Origin: Streptomyces antnestii
GTDB taxonomy: Bacteria > Actinomycetota > Actinomycetes > Streptomycetales > Streptomycetaceae
Assembly: GCF_004005495.1 (NCBI RefSeq)
Contig: NZ_RZYA01000011.1
Span: forward strand, 186,001-250,000
Reading direction: 5' to 3'
Length of the DNA stretch: 64,000 bases
The notes beneath the pieces are model-generated. The model made no database searches and was not told the DNA's origin. It worked only from the letters and a program-made list of their open reading frames with translations. Position numbers and translations under genes: made by a program. This document shows, one piece after another, positions 7,608 through 16,518 of the stretch (the stretch's first letter is position 1; each line of letters opens with the position of its first letter).

Positions 7608-8999
7608 ATGGCCTCCGCAGCAACCGCTCCCCCACCGCCCGCGAACCTCCGGCGGATCGTCGCCGCGAGCCTCATCGGCACCACGATCGAGTGGTACGAC
7701 TTCTTCCTGTACGGCTCCGCGGCCGCGCTCGTCTTCAACACGCTCTTCTTCCCCGGCACCGACCCGCTCGTCGGGACGCTCCTCTCCTTCCTGACGTACG
7801 CCGTCGGGTTCGCGGCCCGCCCCCTCGGCGCGCTCGTCTTCGGGCACTTCGGCGACCGCATGGGCCGCAAGAAGCTGCTGGTCCTGAGCCTGCTCATGAT
7901 GGGCGGCGCGACCTTCGCCATCGGCCTCGTACCGACGTACGCCACGATCGGCGCGGCCGCCCCGGTGCTGCTCACCGTGCTGCGCCTGGTCCAGGGCTTC
8001 GCGCTGGGCGGCGAGTGGGGCGGCGCCGTGCTGCTCGTCTCCGAGCACGGGGACGGCAGGCGGCGCGGCTTCTGGGCGTCGTGGCCCCAGACCGGTGCCC
8101 CTGCCGGACAGTTGCTCGCCACGGGCGTGCTCTCCCTGCTGACCGCCCTCATCTCCGACGCCTCCTTCAGCTCGTGGGGCTGGCGCATCCCGTTCCTGCT
8201 GTCCGGGGTCCTCGTCATGGTCGGACTGTGGATTCGTCTCTCTGTCGATGAATCGCCTGTCTTCAAGGAGGCGTTGGCCCGCGCCGAGGAGCGGAAGGCC
8301 GCGGCCGGCGGCGCCGCGGAGAAGACGCCGCTGATCGCCGTCCTGCGCCACCACTGGCGTGACGTCCTCGTCGCCATCGGCGCGCGCATGGCCGAGAACA
8401 TCAGCTACTACGTCATCACCGCCTTCATCCTCGTGTACGCGACCACGTCGGCCGGCGTCTCGAAGCAGACCGCGCTGAACGCCGTACTCATCGCCTCGGC
8501 CGTGCACTTCGCCGTGATCCCGGCCTGGGGCGCACTCTCCGACCGGCTCGGGCGCCGGCCGGTGTACCTGTTCGGAGCCGCCGGCATCGGCCTGTGGATG
8601 TTCCCGTTCTTCGCCCTCATCGACACGGGCACCTTCGGCAACCTCCTCCTCGCCGTCACCGTCGGCCTCGTCCTGCACGGGGCGATGTACGCGCCGCAGG
8701 CGGCCTTCTTCTCGGAGATGTTCGCGACCCGCATGCGCTACTCGGGCGCTTCCATCGGCGCGCAGTTCGCCTCCGTCGCGGCGGGCGCTCCCGCCCCGCT
8801 GATCGCCACGGCCCTGCTCGCCGACTACGGCACCTCCACCCCGATCGCCCTCTACGTGATCGCCGCGGCCGTGCTGACGCTGATCGCCGTGGGCGTCGCG
8901 AAGGAGACCCGGCACCGCGATCTGGCCCACGTCGAGGAGGACGGCGCCGCGGGCGAGGCGTCCACCGTGGGGCACGCCGCTGACGCACGGACCGCCTGA
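7608..8999 (+). CDS. MHS-family MFS transporter (proton symporter of organic acids or osmolytes)
   Basis: A 463-residue polytopic protein of the metabolite:H+ symporter branch of the major facilitator superfamily. Diagnostic features are the N-terminal GTTIEWYDFFLYG, the GHFGDRMGRKK loop between helices 2 and 3, GGEWGGAVLL, and SDRLGRRPVY in the second half. About 12 membrane segments are evident. The ATG at 7608 has GGAAG upstream; an upstream in-frame extension to 7560 lacks support. Relatives carry shikimate, proline/betaine, dicarboxylates or aromatic acids, so the substrate cannot be fixed. It is followed, across a bidirectional hairpin, by a regulator and a 3-hydroxybutyrate-type dehydrogenase, which makes a short-chain hydroxy acid a reasonable guess. 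Confidence 0.9.
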   Translation: MASAATAPPPPANLRRIVAASLIGTTIEWYDFFLYGSAAALVFNTLFFPGTDPLVGTLLSFLTYAVGFAARPLGALVFGHFGDRMGRKKLLVLSLLMMGGATFAIGLVPTYATIGAAAPVLLTVLRLVQGFALGGEWGGAVLLVSEHGDGRRRGFWASWPQTGAPAGQLLATGVLSLLTALISDASFSSWGWRIPFLLSGVLVMVGLWIRLSVDESPVFKEALARAEERKAAAGGAAEKTPLIAVLRHHWRDVLVAIGARMAENISYYVITAFILVYATTSAGVSKQTALNAVLIASAVHFAVIPAWGALSDRLGRRPVYLFGAAGIGLWMFPFFALIDTGTFGNLLLAVTVGLVLHGAMYAPQAAFFSEMFATRMRYSGASIGAQFASVAAGAPAPLIATALLADYGTSTPIALYVIAAAVLTLIAVGVAKETRHRDLAHVEEDGAAGEASTVGHAADARTA

Positions 9000-9044
9000 G
9001 CCCGAGCCCGAACCTGAGCCCGACCCGCCCCGCCCCGCCCGTCA

Positions 9045-9079
9045 CCGGCCTCCGTACGCAGCCCGCGTACGGGGGCCGG
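9045..9079. terminator. Strong bidirectional stem-loop
   Basis: A 15-bp stem with one G-U pair: arm 9045-9059 (CCGGCCTCCGTACGC) and arm 9065-9079, 5-base loop. It lies between the convergent transporter and regulator genes and should stop transcription from both sides. Confidence 0.85.
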
Positions 9080-9086
9080 GCTCCCT

Positions 9087-11039
9087 TCAGGCGCTCGGGG
9101 CGGGTCGGTCCGGTATCGCCCCGGTCAACCGGTGCAGCCGCAGCGCGAGTTGGATCTCCAGGGCGCGGGCGGGTGACTGCCAGTCGGGGCCGAGCAGGCG
9201 GCCTATGCGTTCGAGGCGCTGCGCCACCGTGTTCACATGGACGTGCAGCGCGTCCTTGGTGCGGGCCGGGCTCATGCCCGAGGCGAAGTACGCGTCCAGC
9301 GTCCGCACGAGGTCGGTCCCCCTGCGCCGGTCGTACGTCACGACCTCGCCCATGGTGCGGTCCACGAATCCGGAGACGTCCCTGCTGTCCGCGAGGAGCA
9401 GCCCGAGGAAGCCGAAGTCCTCCGCGGCCGCGCCCTCCCCCGCTCTGCCGAGCAGGCGCAGGGCGTCCAGGCAGCGCTGCCCCTCCGCGTAGGCCGCCGC
9501 GACGGTGTGGGTGCGGGTGGCCAGGTCCTCCAGGGGCGCCGACGCTCCGACGGTGACCGGCTCGTGCACGGCACAGGAGAGGTGCCTGGCCGTGCGGCGG
9601 GCGAGGTCGGAGGCCCGGTCCGCGGCTCTCAGGGGGAGCAGCAGGACCGTACCCCCGTCACGCGCGGCGGCGAGGCCGTGCCCGGTGGCGGCGAGATGGG
9701 ACGCGGCGGACCACAGGCGGCGCCGGGCGGCGGCCTCCTGTTCGGCGTCGGCACCCGGGGTCTCCAGGCGCGCGGCCAGGACCACATGGACGGCGTCCAG
9801 GTCGGCGTGCAGCCTGGCGGCACGCTCGCGCAGCAGGCGCGGATCCCGGTCGCGCGCGTCGAGGAGGTCGTCCAGCAGCTCGCCCCGTACGCGCTGTTCG
9901 GCCTCGGAGGCGGAGCGCCGGGCGAGCAGCAGGAGCGAGGTGACCATCGCGGCGCGCTCCAGGGTGCGCTGGTCGACGGGGTCGAGCCCGGGGTGCCCGC
10001 GCAGGACGAGGGCGCCGAGCAGTTCGTCGCCCGCCGCGACGGCGGCGACCCAGTCGTCACCGTCCCGCACGGCGTGCCCGTCGGCGCGCGAGGCGTCGAG
10101 GGGGGTGGCGGGGGCGGTGACCGCGTCGGCGAACTCCACCGTCCCGTCGAGGACTTGGGAGACGGCGGCCGCCACGTCGTGGACGCCGCCGCCCCGCAGG
10201 ACCAGTTCGGCCAGGCGGTCGTGGACGTCGGAGGCCCGCTCGATGACGCCGCTGCGGTCCCGGATGATCTCGTTGGCGCGCTCCAGCTCGCCGAGCGCCT
10301 CGCGGGTCTCGGAGAGCAGGTTCGCGGTGTCGATGGCGGCCGCGGCGAGCGCCGCGAAGGAGCCGAGCAGCGCGATCTGCTCGCGCTCGAAGACCCGCGC
10401 ACGCCGGTCCGCGGCGAACAGCACGCCGATGACATGGGGCCCCAGCATCAGCGGTACGCCCAGGATCGCGACCAGTCCCTCGTCGTGCACGCCGGCGTCG
10501 ATGGTGCGTGTGTGCTGGAAGCGCACGTCGTGCGTGTAGTTCTCCGTGACGTAGGGTCGCGCGGTCTGGGCGACGAGCCCGCCGAGCCCCTCCCCCATGC
10601 CGAGCCTGAGCTGCTGGAAGCGCGCGGCGACGGAGCCCTCGGTGACCCTCATGTAAGTGTCGCCCCTGGCCGGGTCGTTCAGCGTCAGATAGGCGACGTC
10701 CGTGCCGAGGAGCGAACGGGCGCGCTGCACGATGGCCTGGAGGACGGCGCTCAGGTCGCGCAGCCCCGCGAGGTCGTGCGCGGTCTCGAACAGGGCGGAC
10801 AGCTCCGCCTCGCGGCGTCGTCTGCCCTCCAGGTCCGCGCGGACGCGCAGGGCGAGCGCCTTCGCGCGGTCGAGGGCGTCGATCCGCTCCTGCGGCTCGC
10901 CCTCGGCGCGGGCGACCAGCACGGGCTGTTCGTAGGCGTCGGCGGACGCGCCCCGGGCGAGGAGCTCGAGGAACGGCGTCTCGGCGCTCGATGCGGGGCT
11001 CGCGGGCTCTGCGGCGTACTGCGTTGGATCGTGCGACAT
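9087..11039 (-). CDS. GAF-domain PucR-type transcriptional regulator
   Basis: A 650-residue regulator. After a short coiled segment, a GAF sensor domain covers roughly residues 90-245 (LLGTDVAYLTLNDPARG through GVLFAADRRARVF). A long middle region leads to the PucR-type C-terminal helix-turn-helix (about 590-640: RTKDALHVHVNTVAQRLERI). The frame opens earlier (11063) but ATG 11039 fits better with GGTGAG upstream. Such GAF/PucR proteins usually activate neighbouring catabolic genes on sensing a metabolite or aromatic ligand. The next gene on the same strand but divergent in function, at 11130, is a 3-hydroxybutyrate-type dehydrogenase; in this arrangement the regulator probably controls it and the MHS transporter. 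Confidence 0.88.
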   Translation of the reverse strand: MSHDPTQYAAEPASPASSAETPFLELLARGASADAYEQPVLVARAEGEPQERIDALDRAKALALRVRADLEGRRRREAELSALFETAHDLAGLRDLSAVLQAIVQRARSLLGTDVAYLTLNDPARGDTYMRVTEGSVAARFQQLRLGMGEGLGGLVAQTARPYVTENYTHDVRFQHTRTIDAGVHDEGLVAILGVPLMLGPHVIGVLFAADRRARVFEREQIALLGSFAALAAAAIDTANLLSETREALGELERANEIIRDRSGVIERASDVHDRLAELVLRGGGVHDVAAAVSQVLDGTVEFADAVTAPATPLDASRADGHAVRDGDDWVAAVAAGDELLGALVLRGHPGLDPVDQRTLERAAMVTSLLLLARRSASEAEQRVRGELLDDLLDARDRDPRLLRERAARLHADLDAVHVVLAARLETPGADAEQEAAARRRLWSAASHLAATGHGLAAARDGGTVLLLPLRAADRASDLARRTARHLSCAVHEPVTVGASAPLEDLATRTHTVAAAYAEGQRCLDALRLLGRAGEGAAAEDFGFLGLLLADSRDVSGFVDRTMGEVVTYDRRRGTDLVRTLDAYFASGMSPARTKDALHVHVNTVAQRLERIGRLLGPDWQSPARALEIQLALRLHRLTGAIPDRPAPSA

Positions 11040-11129
11040 GCTCACCAGGATTACCCGCCGCACGGCCGGCCCCGCCAGCCCTGTGGACGACTCGATGGAT
11101 CAGACAAAACCCGTCACTCACAAGGGTGG

Positions 11130-11921
11130 TCAGTGTGCGGTCCAGCCTCCGTCCATCACCAGGGACGTCCCGGTGATGAAGGAGGCCTGCGGGCTGCACA
11201 GATACGCGACCGCCTCGGCGACCTCGTCGGGTTCGATGAGCCGCTTGAGCGCGCTGTCCTGGAGCATGACCTCGGCCAGGACACGTTCCTCGGGGATGCC
11301 GTGGGCGGCTGCCTGGTCGGCGACCTGCCTCTCGACGAGGGGGGTGCGGACGTAGCCGGGGTTCACGCAGTTCGAGGTGACGCCGTGCGGGGCGCCTTCG
11401 AGCGCGGCCGTCTTGGAGAGCCCTTCGAGGCCGTGCTTGGCGGCGACGTAGGCCGACTTGAACGCGGAGGCGCGCAGCCCGTGCACGGACGAGAGGTTCA
11501 CGATGCGCCCCCAGCCCTGCTCGTACATGTGGGGCAGCGCGCCGCGCACGAGGCGGAAGGGTGCCTCCAGCATCACCGTCAGGACGGTGTGGAAGACGTC
11601 GGGCGGGAACTCCTCGATGGGGCGCACGAGCTGGAGCCCCGCGTTGTTGACGAGGATGTCGGCGCCGGCGGCGGACTCCTCGGCGGCGTCCAGGTCGGTG
11701 AGGTCCAGGGCGCGCGGCTCGATGCCGCCGGCGGTGGCGGCGGCCTGCTCGGCCAGCGCGTCCAGTCCCGCGCGGTCCCGGTCGACCGCTCTCACCTCGG
11801 CCCCGGCGGCGGCGAGCCGCAGCGCGCAGGCGCGGCCGATGCCGCTCGCGGCGCCGGTGACGAGTGCGATGCGGCCGCCGAGGTCGAGCGGCGCGGTGAG
11901 GGGCGTGGTGGGCGCGGTCAT
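11130..11921 (-). CDS. Short-chain dehydrogenase, 3-hydroxybutyrate dehydrogenase type
   Basis: A 263-residue classical SDR. The nucleotide motif VTGAASGIGRA is at residues 21-31, NNAG at 92-95, and the catalytic Ser145-Tyr158-Lys162 set lies in NLSSVHGLRASAFKSAYVAAK. The C-terminal VNPGYVRTPLVERQ and DEVAEAVAYLCSPQASFITG segments resemble D-3-hydroxybutyrate dehydrogenases, which oxidise 3-hydroxybutyrate to acetoacetate with NAD+. The frame is open to 12095, but the homologous start is ATG 11921; the upstream part overlaps the divergent-function NUDIX gene. It ends 91 bp upstream of the GAF/PucR regulator start. Substrate is inferred from family likeness. Confidence 0.85.
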   Translation of the reverse strand: MTAPTTPLTAPLDLGGRIALVTGAASGIGRACALRLAAAGAEVRAVDRDRAGLDALAEQAAATAGGIEPRALDLTDLDAAEESAAGADILVNNAGLQLVRPIEEFPPDVFHTVLTVMLEAPFRLVRGALPHMYEQGWGRIVNLSSVHGLRASAFKSAYVAAKHGLEGLSKTAALEGAPHGVTSNCVNPGYVRTPLVERQVADQAAAHGIPEERVLAEVMLQDSALKRLIEPDEVAEAVAYLCSPQASFITGTSLVMDGGWTAH

Positions 11922-11976
11922 GCTTCGCACCCTAGGCAGCGGCCGCGCCCCGCCCGATGTGGTCGGCACCCATACT

Positions 11977-12456
11977 TCAGCGCTCGGACATGGTCTCGAA
12001 CCATGTCGGCCCGTCGGCCGCCGCCTGCTTGATCCGCAGCAGGCAGAAGTCACCCAGCGGGGGCAGCGCGTCCAGCTCGAACCAGGCCACTTCAAGGGAC
12101 TCGTCGTCGTTCACGCGCGCGTGGCCACCGGTCGCACGGCAGCGGAACGATATGTCGGTGAACTGGCACTGGTCGCCGTTCGGGTACGTCACCGGCTTGA
12201 GGGTCTTCACCAGGACGACCCGCTCGGCCACGCACTCGACGCCCGTCTCCTCGTACACCTCCCGCACGGCGGCCTCGGCGGGCTGCTCCCCCGGCTCCGG
12301 GATCCCGGCGACGACCGCCCACTTCCCGGTGTCGGCCCGCCGCCCGAGGAGGACCCTGCCCTCGTCGTCGAAGACGACGGCGCTCACGCCGGGCAGGACG
12401 AGGAGGTGGTGGCCCACGGAGGACCGGATCGTGCGGATGAAGTCTGGAGTGGCCAT
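11977..12456 (-). CDS. NUDIX hydrolase
   Basis: A 159-residue NUDIX-fold protein with a complete Nudix box, GIPEPGEQPAEAAVREVYEE followed by TG, at about residues 50-71. It would hydrolyse a nucleoside diphosphate linked to another group, but the substrate is not deducible. The start ATG at 12456 is well placed at the onset of the homologous region. The lipoprotein acyltransferase gene ends 10 bp upstream on the same strand (stop at 12467), so the two may be cotranscribed. Confidence 0.9.
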   Translation of the reverse strand: MATPDFIRTIRSSVGHHLLVLPGVSAVVFDDEGRVLLGRRADTGKWAVVAGIPEPGEQPAEAAVREVYEETGVECVAERVVLVKTLKPVTYPNGDQCQFTDISFRCRATGGHARVNDDESLEVAWFELDALPPLGDFCLLRIKQAAADGPTWFETMSER

Positions 12457-12466
12457 GCCCGCGACC

Positions 12467-14065
12467 CTATCCGGCGGCGCGTCGGCCCCTGCGGGCGCGC
12501 ACCACGGACCAGCCGAGACCAGCCACGCCGATCGCCACGAGCAGCGCCTCCGGCCCGCCGCCCAGGCGCGTCGCGAGGGTCAGCGAGGTCCGCCTGGGCA
12601 CGTCGGCGACGAGGGTGTCGGCGACGAACATGCCGGTGTGCCGGGCGACGGACCCGTCGGGCCTGATGACCGCGCTGACCCCGCTGGTGACCGGCACCAT
12701 CACGGCGCGGTCGTGCTCCACGGCGCGCACCCGGTCCATGGCGAGCTGCTGGTAGGTCATCTGGCTGCGGTCGAAGGTGGCGTTGTTGCTGGGCACGGAG
12801 AGGATCTGCGCGCCCGCCTTCACCTGGTCGCGCACGACGGAGTCGAACGCGGCCTCGTAGCAGGTCACCGGCCCGACCCTGGTGCCCGCCATGTCGAAGA
12901 CGACGGGCTTCTTACCGGCCACGAAGCTGCCCGCGCGGTCGACGTCCTTGCTGAAGATCCGGAAGAAACTGCGGTACGGCATGTACTCGCCGAAGGGCTG
13001 GAGCTGCCGCTTGTCGTAGACCGCGCCGGGGCCCGTCTTCGGGTCCCAGAGGATCTGCCGGTTACGGGGCGTGCCGTCCTCGGCGTTGACCACGGCGCCG
13101 ACGGAGATGGGTGCGCCGACGGCCTTGGCCGCCTTGTCGATCTCGGCGTACGCGTCGGGGTTGACGTAGGGGTCGATGTCGGAGGAGTTCTCCGGCCACA
13201 GGACCAGGTCGGGCTTCTTGGTCCGGCCCGCCTCGATGCGCGTCGCGAGCTTCATCGTCTCCCGTACGTGGTAGTCGAGGACGGCCCGGCGTTGGGAGTT
13301 GAAGTCGAGGCCCATGCGCGGCACGTTGCCCTGGATGACGGCCACGCGCGCGGTGCCGTCCTCGGGCGCGTCGGAGACGAGCGACGCGGTGGCCGCTCCG
13401 GCGATGACGGGCGCGACGGTGAACACGGCGGCGACCACCACGCCACGGTCCCGCACACCCCGTACGTCCTTGAGTCGCAGCGCGAGCGCGGTGAGGCCGA
13501 AGCCGCACAGGACGACCGCGAAGCCGAGGAGCGGGGTGCCGCCCAGGGACGCGAGCGGCAGGAACAGGCCACTGGGCTGACCGAACGCGAGCTTGCCCCA
13601 GGGGAACCCGCCGAACGGGAAGCGGGCCCGCAGCGCCTCGTCCGCGATCCATACGCCCGCGGCCCAGAGCGGCCACAGCGGCAGCCGTGACACACAGGCG
13701 ATGCCGAGGCCGGCCAGGCCCACGACCAGCGCCTCCGTGGCGGCGAGCGCCAGCCATGGCAGCGGACCGACGTCGACGCCCGTCCAGGACAGCAGCGGTA
13801 CGAGGAAGCCGAGGCCCATGAGGAAGCCGAGGCCGAAGCCCGCGCGAAGTCGCCGCCCGTGCACGGACGCGCCGAAGAGCGCGAGCGCGAGGGGCGCCAG
13901 CCACCACAGTTCACGGGGCGGGAAGGAGGCGTACAGCAGCACTCCGGAGAGTGCCGCCGCGACGGCCGGGGCGATCCGGCGCAGCAGGCGGGCCCCGCGC
14001 GAGGCGGGCTCCGGCTGCGGATCGAGCTGCTCCGGGCCGTCTACGGAAGTTGCGGTGGCGGTCAC
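12467..14065 (-). CDS. lnt: Apolipoprotein N-acyltransferase
   Basis: A 532-residue membrane enzyme that adds the third acyl chain to lipoproteins at the outer face of the membrane. About seven hydrophobic segments in the first 230 residues precede a nitrilase-like domain. The catalytic triad is visible: Glu292 (LVLWPENSSD), Lys352 (YDKRQLQPFGEY) and Cys402 (VTCYEAAFD); E. coli Lnt spacing is very similar. The open frame continues upstream to 14596, but that part translates the tandem-repeat array and has no family likeness. I choose GTG at 14065, whose ribosome-binding site is weak, so the exact start is uncertain by a few codons. Confidence 0.92.
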   Translation of the reverse strand: MTATATSVDGPEQLDPQPEPASRGARLLRRIAPAVAAALSGVLLYASFPPRELWWLAPLALALFGASVHGRRLRAGFGLGFLMGLGFLVPLLSWTGVDVGPLPWLALAATEALVVGLAGLGIACVSRLPLWPLWAAGVWIADEALRARFPFGGFPWGKLAFGQPSGLFLPLASLGGTPLLGFAVVLCGFGLTALALRLKDVRGVRDRGVVVAAVFTVAPVIAGAATASLVSDAPEDGTARVAVIQGNVPRMGLDFNSQRRAVLDYHVRETMKLATRIEAGRTKKPDLVLWPENSSDIDPYVNPDAYAEIDKAAKAVGAPISVGAVVNAEDGTPRNRQILWDPKTGPGAVYDKRQLQPFGEYMPYRSFFRIFSKDVDRAGSFVAGKKPVVFDMAGTRVGPVTCYEAAFDSVVRDQVKAGAQILSVPSNNATFDRSQMTYQQLAMDRVRAVEHDRAVMVPVTSGVSAVIRPDGSVARHTGMFVADTLVADVPRRTSLTLATRLGGGPEALLVAIGVAGLGWSVVRARRGRRAAG

Positions 14066-14149
14066 CCCGGGAGTGTACGGCGGCCCACCTGCACGGGGAC
14101 ACGGCGGTCCGCGTGGGACCTTGCCCGGGGCGCGGGGGCCTCGGCGCAG

Positions 14150-14562
14150 GCGCTGGGCCCGACCACGACAGGCCTCGCCCGGCGCCGGGGCCTCGACCAC
14201 AGGAACCTGCCCCGCCAGGCGCTGGGGCCGAGCACGGGAACCTGCCTCGCCAAGCGCCAGGGCCCAACCACGAAGGGCCTCGCCCGACGCCGGGCCGAGC
14301 ACGGGAACCTGCCTCGCCAGGCGCTGGGGCCCGACCACGAGGGCCTCGCCCGACGCCGGGGCCCGACTACGGGAGCCTGCCTCGCCAGGCACTGGGGCCC
14401 GAGCACGGGAGCCTGCCTCGCCCGGCGCCGGGGCCCCGACCACGGGAACCTGCCTCGCCAAGCGCCAGGGCCCAACCACGAAGGGCCTCGCCCGACGCCG
14501 GGCCGAGCACGGGAACCTGCCTCGCCAGGCGCTGGGGCCCGACCACGAGGGCCTCGCCCGGC
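14150..14562. repeat. Tandem-repeat array of about 33-37 bp units with a 120-bp exact duplication
   Basis: About twelve imperfect units, each starting near GGCGCTGGGGCCCGA and ending near CCTGCCTCGCCA or GGCCTCGCCCG, fill the gap between the divergent lnt and O-antigen-ligase-like genes. Two kinds of half-unit alternate (CACGGGAACCTGCCTCGCCA and CCACGAGGGCCTCGCCCG). A 120-bp block at 14233-14352 recurs without a mismatch at 14441-14560, 208 bp away. The repeats keep several frames open on both strands, which explains long spurious open frames here. The rest of the gap (14066-14149 and 14563-14704) shows no gene. Confidence 0.9.
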
Positions 14563-14722
14563 GCGAGAGCCGCTCCGTGCAGCATCGTTCCTGCACAACC
14601 CGTCCACAAATCCCGTGTCAGCCGTTACCGTGTGCCCGAGTCCCCGACGAAGGGCCGGATCCGGCCATGACGCTCGGGGCCCGTCACAGTCGGGGGGCGA
14701 CGGGGTGGTGGGGACCACGGGG

Positions 14723-15799
14723 ATGTCGTCGACGGCCGGTCCGTCGACGGAAACGGAGTACGAGCGGCACAACGTCGCGGACGTGGCGGGTGTCGTCGCG
14801 CTCGGGGCGTGCGCCGTCTGGTCGCTGATCACGGCGACGGCCCGCGCGGGCCGGCCCGAGGGCGTACTGCTCGCGGTACTCGCCGTGGCGGCGGGTTACG
14901 TGTGCGGCCGGATCTCCGGGGCGCTCGTGCCGATGGCGGCGCCCTGCGCGGCCGCCCTCGCGGAACTCGGGCTCGCACTCGCGTCCCCGCACGCCGTGCC
15001 CGCACCTGACACCGGATCACCCCTGGGCCGCACGGGCGCGACCGCCGCCCTCCTGGTGCTCGCCACCGGAGCGGCCTGCTGCGCGGCCTGGGCGACACGG
15101 CGCCTCCCCGCGCGCGTGGCCCTGTTCCTGCTGGCCGGCGGCGCGGTCGTGGCGGCCGTCGACGCCGGTTCCGTCGTCGCTGTCACCGCGTGCACGGGCG
15201 TCCTGCTGTGCTCCCTCGCATCGGCCCGGATGCGCTACCGGGGCCTGGGGCTCGCCGGGTTCGGACTCGTGACGGCCCTGGTGACCGGACTCGCCCTGGC
15301 CCTGCTGAAAGGCGTACTCCCCTCAGGGCTCGACGACTCCCTGTCGGGGCAGCTCACTCAGCACCGGGTCCTGCTCTGGCGGGACGCGTTGCGCCTGACC
15401 GAGTCAGAGCCCGGTCTCGGCGTGGGTCCCGGGCGCTTCGGGGAGCTGAGCCCCACGGCCGGCGAGACGCTGCTGTCCGACGGGAAGCCGCATTCGGCGC
15501 CGCTCCAGATGGCCGCCGAGCAGGGCCTCGTCGGCGTCTGCCTCCTGGTGGCGGTGTTCTGCTGGCTGCTCTACGTCCTGTGGCGCTCGGCGCGCTCCAC
15601 TCCGGTGGTCCTGACGGCGGGCGCGGCCCTGACCGCTCTCGCCGCCCTGGCGACGCTCGGCAACGCCCTGAGCTTCACGACCGTGACGGCGGGCGCGGGT
15701 CTGCTCGCGGGGGTGGCGACGGCGAGACCGTGGGGTGACGAGCCCCCGGACAGCATCACGGCCGCCCCGATACGTGCCCGGGACGGCCGTGCGTCATAG
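14723..15799 (+). CDS. O-antigen-ligase-like polytopic membrane protein
   Basis: A 358-residue protein with about nine to ten membrane segments. The soluble loop contains SLSGQLTQHRVLLWRDALRL, GLGVGPGRFGEL and HSAPLQMAAEQGLVGV, the pattern of the Wzy_C / O-antigen ligase family (including the conserved region near H-x-x-x-L-x-x-x-x-E-x-G). In other bacteria such proteins ligate or polymerise glycans on undecaprenyl carriers; in Streptomyces members the substrate is unknown. Start is uncertain: ATG 14723 is used, but GTG at 14705 has a better G-rich ribosome-binding site. The frame is open further left only through the repeat array. Confidence 0.72.
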   Translation: MSSTAGPSTETEYERHNVADVAGVVALGACAVWSLITATARAGRPEGVLLAVLAVAAGYVCGRISGALVPMAAPCAAALAELGLALASPHAVPAPDTGSPLGRTGATAALLVLATGAACCAAWATRRLPARVALFLLAGGAVVAAVDAGSVVAVTACTGVLLCSLASARMRYRGLGLAGFGLVTALVTGLALALLKGVLPSGLDDSLSGQLTQHRVLLWRDALRLTESEPGLGVGPGRFGELSPTAGETLLSDGKPHSAPLQMAAEQGLVGVCLLVAVFCWLLYVLWRSARSTPVVLTAGAALTALAALATLGNALSFTTVTAGAGLLAGVATARPWGDEPPDSITAAPIRARDGRAS

Positions 15800-15863
15800 A
15801 GGTCGCAGATGAGACATCGCAGATGACACAAATGCCATATACGGGACAGGTGGGGTGGCGCGG

Positions 15864-16433
15864 TCAGACTGGGGAGCCCCTCCGTGGTGGCTTGAGCCGG
15901 TCGCGGATGGCGGTCACCGCCGACTCCGCGTCGTCCACCGTGACGGTGAACTTCCTGCCGTCGCCCAGGATCAGCACGACGCCCTCGCCGCGCCGGACGA
16001 TGACGGCCGTGCCCTGGTCGGGGCGCCAGCGGTAACCCCAGCCGCCCCACTGCCGGGGCGTGACGCGAGGCTCGAACTCGGCGCCCACGACATGGGAGAG
16101 GGGAATGCGGCGGCGCGGAAGCCCTATGTGGCCGCACCGCACCTCGAGGGAGTCCTTGTCGACCTTCACGGCCACATGGACGAAGGCGAGGGTCCCGAAG
16201 AGGACCAGGAGACCGGCCGCGATGCAGCCGACCACCGACATCGCCAGCGGCGCGATTCCGGATGTCCACGTGGAGTCCACGGCGAGCTGGACCCCGAGCG
16301 CCAGGAACGCGGCTCCACCCAGCGCCGCCAGCCACTGCACGCGGTTGCGCGCACGGCCGGTCCAGACGTCGGGGGCGACGGACACGCGCCGCTCGCTACG
16401 GGAGTGGTCCCTCATGAAATCGAGAGTACTCAT
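15864..16433 (-). CDS. Membrane protein with C-terminal PH-like domain, unknown function
   Basis: About 189 residues. Two hydrophobic helices (roughly residues 33-50 and 59-85) are followed by a basic, beta-rich domain (KVDKDSLEVRCGHIGLPRRR, IPLSHVVGAEFEPRV, GTAVIVRRGEGVVLILGDGR) of the kind found in small actinobacterial PH-domain membrane proteins. No catalytic motif is seen. The start may be GTG 16451, ATG 16433 or ATG 16415; none has a strong ribosome-binding site. It is convergent with the O-antigen-ligase-like gene, 64 bp away, and follows the racemase on the same strand. Confidence 0.72.
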   Translation of the reverse strand: MSTLDFMRDHSRSERRVSVAPDVWTGRARNRVQWLAALGGAAFLALGVQLAVDSTWTSGIAPLAMSVVGCIAAGLLVLFGTLAFVHVAVKVDKDSLEVRCGHIGLPRRRIPLSHVVGAEFEPRVTPRQWGGWGYRWRPDQGTAVIVRRGEGVVLILGDGRKFTVTVDDAESAVTAIRDRLKPPRRGSPV

Positions 16434-16518
16434 GTTCCACAGCGAAGGCACCGGGCAGCACAGCGTGACGGCGCCCGCGTTCGGCCGCCACGAACCGTCC
16501 GGGTGATCCCCTACATCG

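Noticed and set aside
9237..12032. 931-codon open frame on the plus strand
   Set aside because: Antisense to the GAF/PucR and dehydrogenase genes; low-complexity composition typical of high-GC shadow frames.
14150..14562. CRISPR array
   Set aside because: Units abut without unique spacers and vary in length; no cas genes are present.
13859..14704. Long open frames on both strands through the repeat array, extending lnt and the O-antigen-ligase-like gene by up to about 290 codons
   Set aside because: They merely translate the 33-37 bp repeats, have no family likeness and no ribosome-binding sites at their starts.
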